Below are positions 36,190-45,889 of a stretch of 64,000 bases of DNA, piece by piece. This DNA comes from Enoplolaimus lenunculus (Eukaryota; Nematoda; Enoplea; Enoplida; Thoracostomopsidae), in assembly GCA_030248215.1 (NCBI GenBank), contig JASANG010001799.1:21530-85529 (forward strand), written 5' to 3'. The translations under genes and the position numbers were made by a program. Each line of letters opens with the position of its first letter. Position 1 is the stretch's first letter. The notes below the pieces were generated by a model, which had not been told where the DNA came from, searched no databases, and worked only from the letters and a program-made list of their open reading frames with translations.

Positions 36190-36240
36190 ATGTGCACCAT
36201 GTACCATGTGTCGAACCCCAACATACGTGTTTTTATGTCT
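36190..36240 (+). CDS. Candidate first coding exon of UBE3D
   Basis: ATG followed by 16 further codons ending NPNIRVFMS, then a perfect donor GTAAGTGTG, phase 0. This matches the phase of the acceptor at 36,666/36,667. The word IRVF recalls TRVF near the N terminus of mammalian UBE3D as I remember it. The join is possible but unproven; another upstream exon may be used. Confidence 0.3.
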
Positions 36241-36666
36241 GTAAGTGTGTTTGTTCCTCTGCGTATTCTGATTATGGCTTCTGCATATGTGCTCTTTGTG
36301 GCTTTACTTATTGTGCATTAGGTTTTCACCGATGCACCACCTCAGCATGAGCTGGTAGCGGTGTCATCCACATGCGTGAGCCTGTCACAACATTAGGCAC
36401 AAAAAGAGAACAATTTTACTTTTTCAAAATTAACTCTATCTGGTTTTGTATGAGAATGCTTAGTCTTGTACTTGCTCAAATGCAAAAAATATAAGCGTTA
36501 CGTACCGTTATTGCCGTTTGTTTCAGTAAATAGCTCGCACCGTGGGTTGTGATTGCGAAGACTCACATGTGACATGGACGTTTCTTTTCCAAAACTGGCA
36601 TGCGCGAACCTTATAAATTAACATTGTGAACAATTCCTTCGTATTAGCTTCATTGTTGGCTTGCAG

Positions 36667-39600
36667 CTTAACTGTTTTAGGGCTGGTATTGACGACAACG
36701 AAGAAGTTAATATCAGGGTGGAGCCAGAAGTTCTCAAGTTGACTACATCGTGTAATGGCAGACAATTGAATTCTAGTATTGGTCGAACATCTGGAATAAC
36801 ATTGAAACCAGATACGATAGGCGAATTATCATGGGCTGATGCAACGACTATTCAGTGTCGGGTTACTGTGGAAACTCTTGTAACTGATATAGGTAACTGG
36901 TTGAAATCCACTGCAATAGATAATGTTTTTGCATCTAATTAAGCAATTATTTTGTTTTAAATCTACAATAGCAACGATTAGAAAGACGTTTTGGTCAGGG
37001 TGGAGGCAAAAAAGGTCCGGATTCGGATTCGGCAAAAATTTGTGAATCAGATTCGGATTCGGTTGTGAAAAAGCCGAATCCTAAAGTCGAATCCAACAAT
37101 TTCGGCAATATGTTTTTCAGTTATAAACAATAAAAATTTTAAATAACATGTTATATTACTAATAAAAATTTTTTGTTTCAGGTCACAAATCTCTAAACTG
37201 AGGTGGAGCACGAAATATATAACGTTTAAAATTTATGCGGCTTGCATTGCGTTGATATTTGCAACATGCAAGGTTCGGACTCGGATTCGGCAAATTAGCG
37301 ATTGATTTGGATTCGGATTCGGTCAAGTCGTGAATTCGGCGCCACTTTATGTTGAGAGTTATTTTGCTTGATGCGGCAATCAATTGCCTAAATAGATGGT
37401 TAAATCATTGGTTACTATTTCGATATACGTTTGTTTTAGTCATCACGTAAAGCATTATTCACACATTAACGCGTGCAACTTTTTTTTGCAACGAGAGTTT
37501 GCAGTTCAATCTTGCGCTCGTATATTGTTTCCACATATTTTCGATTTCAGCAGAACTAGCAGCTCCTGGAAGCAAAAATTTTCAAGTAGGACTGGTGTTT
37601 GTTTTGTAAAAATTTAAATTGTAACAGAATATAACGCTCCGGCAAATTGCTTAAATGTGAATCTGTTATAGATGATGGAACGCCCGAAGATCTCATTAGT
37701 CAAATTCGCGGTGATATCAATTTGTCTTCGTTTCGCGATCAACTTTCAACTGCCGGTTTTCGTGTCTGTTGTGCTCAGTGCCTTCACACGCTCAGCGAAG
37801 ACACGGAGCCAAAGTAAATATGTTTATTAGGCTTGTTTAACTGGTTTTTAGCTGTTTCACGTGAATACAAAATCTGATATGAAATGTTCAGTAACTACCG
37901 GGTATTTTCATGTTTATTTGATTACTTTTAGATGTTAGTGTTGCAAATTTTGCAAGTAATTGTAATTTTATTGATAGGCTATGTACCTACACTTCTGAAG
38001 TTTTATGAATGGTTCGCTATAAAAATCAGTTTGTCACGGAAAACATTAAAAGGTCGGATTAACACGTGTCAAATTTAAAAATTGTCGTCCATTAACCCTA
38101 GCGTAACGCAAAAATTGCGTTAACCCTACCCTAACGCGTTTTACAAAATGCTCTGTGACACGTATTAGGATAGGGCTGTTGTGACATGTGCAAGGGTAGG
38201 GTTAACGCAACTTTTGCGTTAGGGTAGGGTTAACACATGACAATTTAGGAAATGGACACGTGTTAACCCTATCTTATAATGGTTTCGGTGGCGAAATGAA
38301 ATTTTTTGTTGTGAACGATGTGTTAATGTGTAACTTCTAAGTCAAGGGTAGGGTTAACGCAACTTTTGCGTTAGGGTAGGGTTAACGCAACTTTTGCGTT
38401 AGGGTAGGGTTAACGCATGACAATTTAGAAAATAGACACGTGTTAACCCTACCTTATAATGCTTTCGGTGGCGAAATGAAATTTTTTGTTGTGAACGATG
38501 TGTTAATGTGCAAATTCTAAGTCAAGGACATTGTGAATTATTGTTTTAGTATATGCATTTCAATTTGATTCTGTTAGACTTTGCTTTAAGTAAAATTCAC
38601 TTCCACACACTGCCTGGAAATAACTGGGAAGAAGCCGCTGACAACTGGTTTTGTCATCCGAAAACTTCACAGTCACGTGACATATTGAATTCTCTGCGGA
38701 CAATGAATCCAAAACCGGATATTGCATTCCTGAACGATTCCTATACAATTGTGAACAAAAGTATTTTGGATTCAAACTCGTATCAATTGAGCGAAACCAA
38801 TAGCGGCAGATCTAGTGTTGTGTCCTGTTCCAGATGTTTAGCGGAACTTGGATGTTTGTGCTCAAAAGGTAAAGATGAAATTTTCTTTGTCTCATGTATT
38901 TAAAATTTACTGGTTTTATTGTATGTTGCACCTATCTCCAGTCAGTAACAGGATTTTAAACAAGCAAACTATGTAGCTTTCCGATCCTAAATTCTGGCCT
39001 ACACGCAGGAGTATGCAAGCAATGTGTTAAATGGATAAGCTCACCGCCCTATGCTCAATTGTTAGAAACTTAGACGACAGGTAGATTTATAAACGAGTTG
39101 GTGCGTTTTTGACAAACACTAAAAAGACTATATATTTGATTTTAGGAGCACCGGTTGCGAGCGCTTTTCAACTATATCACGTCTGTGTACATTTATTACC
39201 TCTGCCAGGTGCCGAACAATTATCAACTTCAGCATTTTCAGATTATTTGTGCCGAAGGTATGTAAAGCATAGTTGAGATAAAACTATATTATAGTACATT
39301 ATATAGGGTAGGATTTTTCGAAAACTATATAGTATATTATATAGGGTAGAATTTTTCGTAACTGAAATGGTTTAGCTGGCGCTGGAAATGAATTGTTCGT
39401 GAATTTTGAACTTTTGGTTTACTACAGCGGTTGTAATATATTTTGTTGTGTACCTATATATGTGTGTAATTTTGATATGGGTTTTCCTTTTCTGGAACTG
39501 TTTTATGAAGTCTGATCCTTGTCCGATTGTAATATTTCTATTTGCAAAGCAACTTTGTTTGCGCAGTGCTGTATTCTTACTTGCGTGGTATTTTCTTTAG

Positions 39601-42056
39601 ATTTATAGACCATGATCGCTATTACGCGTGGTTGCTGCTTTCACATCGAATATCAGATACTTCTGTCAAATTTGCAATAAAATCTCTTTCGGAGACGCCT
39701 CGGTTGTTGGTAAGTATGTTATATGGCGAAGCTATATGATTTACTCATGTACAAAACTTCGTTACGTGCAAATGTTATAGTTCCGGTATAAAAAATGCAA
39801 TATTTCTCGATGGATTTTTGATTAGATAAAAGTTTCAGAACTCAGTCCATTAATACAGTATGAGATGCCAAGCAGTCTTTGACCTAATAATCTATTCTAT
39901 GGCAGGTTTGGCTACTGGACTCATATTCGTATTTCGTTCGAGGGCAAATGATGCCATGCGGTGGTTGCCAGCCGTCAAAACCACACCATGAGCTTATTAG
40001 CGAAGAAGTAAACAATCTTAAAATGGACGCCAATCACGGAGTTGATATTTCGGAACGATTTGTGGATAATGACCAGCGATCAACTCTAGACGAATCAGTC
40101 TCGGACCCGCTAGCCAACGCTCCTTCACAGCCGTTTCCTGTTATCAAAGTGTTGTTCAAAATTTTTGACGAGACATCTGCAAATAGGTTTGTTTGGTTTA
40201 GCGAATTAGCGACAGCATTCTGGTTGAGTTAAGCCAGGAAGAAGGTTTAGGGATCAAACACCTCCTTTTGGAATTTCGTTCAAGGGTTTTTTTCCGTTTG
40301 CCCAAAACATGGTGGTTTTATTTTCTATTTTTCATATAAAAATATTAAGCTGCCCCGTTTTCCAACATAAATATAGAGCTGTACCATTTTCTCATTTACA
40401 CTAAACTGGGCGGTCGCATTTCTCCTTTTCCTCGTAAAAATATAAAGCTGTTTGATTATTCGAAAAACAGCTGTTTCGTTTTTCTCAGTGTATATATAAA
40501 GCTGTGGCACTTTCTCAGCCAAAAAATTCATAAATAATGCCCTACCTCATTTGGACAATTCTCAACAACTGACCTGCAACAGCTTACAAAAGAATTCAAA
40601 ATTTGATGATAGAACACAACACTTGAGCGAATGCCCGCGAGCCGCAGCGACTGAATCCTGATTATTTGGATAGTGTAAGGCCTAACGCGACATCGAAACG
40701 ATTTCCGATGTTAACGCCACCTGTTCTATCTGACTCGCCATAAAAAATTTGTCTAATGGCCAAATATTTAGCCTCCCAGTTCGAACCGCGTGGATTCCAC
40801 CCTGTACATAGCTGAAATCAGGATTATCTGGACAACCAAGGGCTTCAATCTACCAGAAAACAACTTTCGTGCTAAATGCCACTTATTCTACGTTACTCCC
40901 CACAGACCACGGCCAGAATGTTTATCCTCCGAGGTTGAACTCTCTGTTATCTTATCTACCATTGTATACAACTGCAAGTAGAATTATCCTAATGGGGAAG
41001 AGTCTTAAACTACCTAAAATGACCACTGCAGACGAAGCCACCTACCCTATGCTACTCTCCATAAGAATTATCCTGAAACTAAATGTTTAGTTTCCGAGGC
41101 CGAATCATCAAACCATTTGGTCTTCAACCCTGTACATAAATACATACATGGATATTTATCCGCCTGCATTCAGATTTTTAAGTATACTTGATGGGATCAG
41201 ATTGTGTCTGCGCCCGTGGCGACTGATTTAGCGATACAAAGTTAGTCGCTGTGAAATAGTTGTTAAGTAGGCTATCAGTAGCTCAAAATAATTTCTCAAA
41301 AGGATTGTTTATAACAATGCATTTGGACGGCGCAATGGACAATTTTTGCACATGGAGTACTCGAACGCCAAAACAGCGTTATGGTCACAAAACAGATGTG
41401 CCTATTTCTCGTAAATTTCCGTAGCTAACATTGAGTTAAAAACAACCTAAAACTGAAGTGGAAAATTTTAGTAATACATTATTTTTATGTTTGTTTTGTA
41501 GCATTGTATTTATTTCTAAATATATACATAGTTTCAGTGATCCACGCGCAAACGGATTTGACTATAGCGTTACCTCAATTCAGTTACCAGATAAAGCATG
41601 TGATGAGCTGTCGGAAATTTTGCTGAAAAGCACACAGTCGTTGCCTGTGCCAATACGGAGCTTAGGGGCTTTTCATGTAAGTTTTCACAAATGCTATTTT
41701 TAAAAGTATAAATGTTTATATCACTGCGGATCCAACTGTAGTGTATTTCAAGGCGAAGGTGCAAAAATGCGTCTGCGTTGAGGCTTGCATTATTTAGGTG
41801 AATATTGCTTTGCGTGATGGAATTGGCATCCGTATGGTAATGATGATCTGAAATAAAGACTTTTCAGTTGTAGCTGTTTAAATGAGTCATATATCTGATA
41901 CTGTATGACGTGTTTTGTGATAAAATTGACAGAGTTGTTGAGCACTGTGCTGAAATAATGATGCGCGGACTGGTCGTTCAAATATCAAAGTTATTACTGA
42001 TTTCCGTTATTTATTGCTTTTAGGTTGGCTATTTGAAGCTTGCTGATAAGTGTTAA
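36667..42056 (+). CDS. UBE3D: E3 ubiquitin-protein ligase E3D orthologue (HECT-like)
   Basis: Eight exons join without a phase error: 36,667-36,892; 37,672-37,813; 38,591-38,868; 39,146-39,257; 39,601-39,709; 39,906-40,186; 41,538-41,676; 42,024-42,056 (TAA). They give 439 residues; the mammalian protein is about 389. Diagnostic stretches in order are VNIRVEPEVLKLTTS, FRVCCAQCLHTL, LPGNNWEEAADNWFCHP, SCSRCLAELG, VKFAIKSLSE, IKVLFKIFDE and GAFH joined to VGYLKLADKC, each lining up with the HECT_2-type protein UBE3D (recalled alignment). Cys pairs CAQC and CSRC may bind metal. The family transfers ubiquitin and binds the E2 UBE2C in the cytosol or nucleus. The sixth of these exons carries a long acidic insert after MPCGGC. 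The first acceptor is TTGCAG; TTTTAG at 36,680 is an alternative. The first coding exon is uncertain. Introns carry several repeats, listed separately. Confidence 0.92.
37014..37330 (+). repeat. Direct repeats of ATTCGG-rich segment in a UBE3D intron
   Basis: Two segments (37,014-37,074 and 37,270-37,328) each contain CGGATTCGGCAAA and GATTCGGATTCGGT, about 255 bp apart. Between them lies ordinary AT-rich intron. Possibly two ends of a small element, but the ends are direct, not inverted. Confidence 0.55.
38057..38525. mobile_element. TTAA-ended inverted-repeat element with a tandemly repeated arm
   Basis: The left end TTAACACGTGTC and inverted right end GACACGTGTTAA bound about 220 bp (38,060-38,267). 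Inside are AACCCTACCCTAACGC and its complement GCGTTAGGGTAGGGTTAACG. The right arm, with a further segment GTGGCGAAATGAAATTTTTT, is then repeated once more up to 38,525 with extra copies of the palindromic AACGCAACTTTTGCGTT word. TTAA ends suggest a piggyBac-type MITE. Located in the UBE3D intron 37,814-38,590. Confidence 0.6.
39281..39358 (+). repeat. Two-copy 40-bp tandem repeat in a UBE3D intron
   Basis: ATTATATAGGGTAGGATTTT and ATTATATAGGGTAGAATTTT, each preceded by AAACTATAT, stand 38-40 bp apart. Confidence 0.8.
40325..40530 (+). repeat. Short minisatellite-like repeat in a UBE3D intron
   Basis: Four loose units built on ATATAAAGCTGT...TTTTCTC at 45-60 bp spacing. The word CAGCTGTTTCGTTTTTCTCAG resembles the core of the large minisatellite at 45.9-47.9 kb. 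The frame at 40,325-40,531 on the minus strand is an artefact of the repeat. Confidence 0.65.
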
Positions 42057-42083
42057 TGCTACATTTTCCAAAAGGATTCTGTA

Positions 42084-42089
42084 ATTAAA
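42084..42089 (+). promoter_or_regulatory. Possible poly(A) signal of UBE3D
   Basis: ATTAAA lies 28 bp after the UBE3D stop codon, followed by a GT-rich stretch. A canonical AATAAA is not seen until about 42,615. Confidence 0.35.
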
Positions 42090-42359
42090 TGTTGTTGTCA
42101 CAAAGGTTTCTCTAATCAATTAAATGTTAGCTTGAAAATTAAAAAATCGGGCTGCTGGTGCTTTTAGGAGCATACAAGTAGCTAAGTAACAATGTAAATG
42201 TGGTGATATGGTTTTGATGTCACTGGGCGACGTCTGGTGCTGCCCAGCCGGACAACTTCACACAACAGGCATAGCGTCACCCTAAACCTCAGCAGATTGA
42301 TAGTATAAAATTAAGCTTAAGCAAAAAGTAGTCAAAAACCTATGCCCACTTTATTGCAG

Positions 42360-42724
42360 TATTGCATAAAACTGGAAGCGCCTAAAGTAACACCGGCCGA
42401 AAGTTTTGATGAAATATGGCGGTGTTATAATGTTAGCTTGATTTGTATTTGTAATTTGTTAGATTGCGATTTGATTTCTGCATGCTGTATACGCACATAC
42501 TCCGTTGTGAAATTACATATACTGGTTCTTATAAGCGAATCATAGTTAAAAATTTAGAGCTCGTTTACCTAGTTGTATTAATATATTTAGTGAATGCATG
42601 TAGCCACTTGTGTAAATAAATTCGGTCCGTAAACAGTGAAAGTGCATTTACTATAGATTAGGGCAACAGGGAGACAGATTTTGGGGCACTCTGGTTTCGG
42701 TTAATTCGACGACCACGACAGAAG
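42360..42724 (+). CDS. Possible pair of isolated exons
   Basis: Candidate exon 42,360-42,431: acceptor TTTATTGCAG, open reading EAPKVTPAESFDEIW, donor GTTAGC as used in the lectin gene. It is followed by candidate exon 42,662-42,724: acceptor GATTAG, reading TDFGALWFRLIRRPRQK, donor AAG/GTATAA. Both are phase 0 and joinable. The second is open in more than one frame. I do not recognise the protein and found no start or further exons before the hAT element at 43.8 kb. It could equally be chance. Confidence 0.2.
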
Positions 42725-44330
42725 GTATAAATTACTAGTTTTTAAACTTCCAAAAGCAGATTCTAACAAGCTTTCGGTAAGGATTTATTGCTGTAGTTAA
42801 TATTAATGTGTTACTGGAAGATTGTCCGAAATCATGCGGTGTTAACGATTTTAGTATTGTCGCATTTTTGATGTCTAGAATATGGTACATGTAATAACGT
42901 AAACTTATAAGACAAAGTGGAGACAATAGGGACTTCACTTCTCTGAAATTTACTACGATTTGGAGTTAGCTCATTTTCCTCGATTCTGTAAAGGTAACGC
43001 AAAGTTCTCATTGTTGCTCTTGTTGTGTCTCTGCCTCTGAAAAAACTCGTGCTCACATGGAATAGGAATATCAGCCAAAAATACAGCAGCAATACATTAC
43101 ATTAATATAGGTGGTTGTGGCATGTGGATTATTCCAACATCCGCGGTACAAATGCATGTGATCACCAAGGGCTTGTAATTTTTTTATTTTTTTAATTTTT
43201 TCCAAAATTAATTTAAAAACGTACATTTCCATGCTTATATATTTTAACACTAATATAAGTTTCACTTGCATCTGAAGCGAATTAAACGTGAATGTGCCTG
43301 AGTTTAGCATATATTTCCGTGTCAATAATGGTACTGGAAGATTTGCTTATACTTCCAAGAAGTGATCAATGATTTTTTGCTGATATAGGTAACGATTGCT
43401 TTTGTATTTGGTATTATTTGTATTTATGTTTGCCGGTGTGTCAGGGTGCAACAGGATGTTAAAAACGAAGCCGGAGATTAACATGTCGGAATTGGATGTG
43501 AAAAAAATTAGGTAACAAGGTGTTCAATATGATAGTTTTAACAATAATCCAGTAATGTCAAACTTTAATCGAACGTATTTGTTAGATTGCACAAATGCAA
43601 AAATGCAAAAAATTTCACTTGCAAAATTATCAGCACCTTTGCCAAAAATTCTGCTGGACCTTGAGATCGATTGACCACCGAAGAAGACCTTCGGGTGCAA
43701 CCATGCTATGTTTGTATGTGCAACTTTTATTACTACGTTGTATGAAAAGATAATATACTTAGCATTTCCTATAGGTTTTAAGCTACTGAATGTAATGAGA
43801 TATTTTAATAGATATCTTTCAAGCAGGGTTGATTTTTTCCGCAATATTGAATCGACCGAAAAAAACGGTTTTTCCCGTTTTTTTCGGAGAAAAACGGAAA
43901 AAGAACTGAAAACTTGAAAATCGAGTACTAATGCTTCCGCAAGCCCAAAAACGTGGGTGAATGATTCGTCTTTTAAAAAAATCACTTTCGAAGGATTAAA
44001 TTACTGTTTTATTAAATATCAACTTTTGACGTGATGGTAAGCTTACTGCAGCTGCACATACTACAGAGCTGTATATACCTGAAAAGGTGCATGTGTCCGA
44101 TAAGGTGGGCATAACCTTGCAGGGTTGAGTCCGGCAAAAAATCAGTAAGCAGGATTTGTAGTTTTATTGATATATAAAAAAATGAAATTAATTAGAAGTT
44201 AGGTTACGAACTTAATGCTGCATATATGTGCAATAAATGTTGCATCAAAGAGAAACAGAAAAATCTCAGATATATAGAAATCATTTTAAGACGAAAGAAA
44301 TATATACAAGCAAGGGCCCATGTTATTTTA

Positions 44331-44472
44331 AGGGGCGTCCAGGATTCTGGTGGGTCTATAAAAGAGTGGGTTTAGATTCTAGTTCACATTCTTTTGCTTA
44401 GGCTTAGGAACATATTTTTGCAACGCTTAGGCTTACGCTTGGGAATATGCTTAATCTACTGTTACGCCCCTG
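44331..44472. mobile_element. Small hAT-like element nested in the 1.23-kb element
   Basis: The left end AGGGGCGTCCAGG is matched by the inverted right end GTTACGCCCCTG. The interior contains TTCTGGTGGGTCTATAAAAG, shared with 6,370. Confidence 0.55.
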
Positions 44473-44727
44473 AAAGTAACATTGACCGTAGCAAGGATGC
44501 AACGGAAATTCCGGTTTGATTACGGAACCATTTGTATAACATACTTTTTAGTACCGTAGGACTGCTGGTGTGAAAGGAGACACAACTCTAACTCTCCTCA
44601 CCCGGTGTCCGGCTCTGATCAGCCACCGTAGCTTTAGTAAGATTCCGTTGAATACCTGTAAACATGTTTCCTTGGCCTTTTCAGAAGTTTAAGCGAGGGC
44701 ATGTATTCACATATTCTTCCTACTGGC

Positions 44728-44868
44728 GGATCCAAAGAGGGAACCAAGGTATTGTATTTAAAGGTTTAGCACTAACATGGCGTATGGAATCTGGCTTGTT
44801 TCACTCACGAACGCTTCCCCAATACCTCGTGGCGGCCCACCTCAGATTTTCCTGCATTCGCCACTGAT
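44728..44868. mobile_element. GGATCC-type small element nested in the 1.23-kb element
   Basis: The left end CTGGCGGATCCAAAGAGG is loosely matched by the inverted right end CCTGCATTCGCCACTG. Related by its ends to the elements at 9.0 and 13.2 kb. Confidence 0.4.
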
Positions 44869-45221
44869 TCCTCCCCAGTAAATCAGCCTTCGCGGCCGCA
44901 GAAGCGTGAACAAAGCCAATTCCTCACGGTTTCCGCGTTGCTTTGTGATTTGCGACTGATTTACTGAGAGTATAACACAAAGTTTTTTCCGCACCCTCGG
45001 AAAAAACGGATAAAACCGTTTCCTTCCGAGAGTTTTTCCGGTGCACAACCCTGCTTGCAAGGTTTAAGTTTGTTACCAGGAGGTGCTTATAGTCCTGAGT
45101 TTACTCAAAACATGTTACATACTTTGAAAAAGTGGGGTCAAAAACGACCGTTCTCAGAAAATCTTTTTAAAACTGGCCTAGAAACAAGCAAACTTATTTA
45201 GAACTTCTCTGATTCACTAGT

Positions 45222-45636
45222 CTTGCGGGATTTACGTTATAACCTTGGCAGTCGGGGCATGGTTTGTCCGACGTCAACATTAAAATTCGGGCACGTATAT
45301 TGGGTCAACAGACAAAACTCCAATGTCATATGACATAAATTTATAAACCGCCGCTCTGAAGTGATCAACGTGTATAAGAGTCGGTATGTCACGTGATACT
45401 GTAGGACATTTATGCTAATATCATATGATATTCCGAAATTTCAACGAATATGATGATATTCAGGGGGACAGTGTAATCTTTGGGTATTATAAATGAATGA
45501 AAAATTGGACGGCAGAGGCACAGGTGCGTTTTAAATACCAAGTACACGCCTGCGAGCCCGAAATTTAACGTTGACGTCGAATCAACATGGGACAAACCAT
45601 GTCCCGACTGCCCCGGTTATAACGTGAATCCCGCAT
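45222..45636. mobile_element. MITE family C, short copy
   Basis: The left arm TTGCGGGATTTACGTTATAA with GGCAGTCGGGGCATGGTTTG is mirrored by the right arm CATGTCCCGACTGCCCCGGT then AACGTGAATCCCGCA. Arms of at least 60 bp pair closely, better than in the copy at 30.6 kb. GACGTCAAC / GTTGACGTC mark the inner edge. Confidence 0.8.
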
Positions 45637-45889
45637 CAGCGTAGAGGAGTTGTCTGTTATTTTCTCAATTGAACTCCAGCTGAATTTGTGTGCTACTGTT
45701 GTGTCGTGATTTATGAGGTGATAAATTCTACAGTACTTACCTTTTTGACTGAATATTTATATGAACTGTAATAAAACGTGTTGGTTGTCATGTTCAAGAG
45801 CTTTGGGCAAAATTTCAGTATGTTTTAAGACTGACATTGTGCAGAGGAATTCATGTTGTCCAAAAAATCAGGCTTTAGTGTTATTGTAA

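Larger units (their letters stand above)
43824..45053. mobile_element. hAT-type non-autonomous element, 1.23 kb, with nested insertions
   Basis: The left end CAGGGTTGATTTTTTCCG is matched by the inverted right end TTTTTCCGGTGCACAACCCTG. The flanking 8-mers ctttcaag and cttgcaag differ at one base, an 8-bp target duplication as expected of hAT. Next to both ends are AAAACGG / CCGTTTT palindromic words. No transposase frame is seen. Two smaller elements (44,331-44,472 and 44,728-44,868) lie inside, so this is the oldest of the three. The minus-strand frame of 153 codons that overlaps the left end is not supported as a gene. Confidence 0.75.

Noticed and set aside
38090-38520. Interstitial telomere (TTAGGG)n
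   Set aside because: TTAGGG-like words occur only within longer palindromic units containing AACGC; there is no plain hexamer run.
43524-43985. 153-codon minus-strand frame as a gene
   Set aside because: It crosses the left end of the hAT element and has no recognisable domain.
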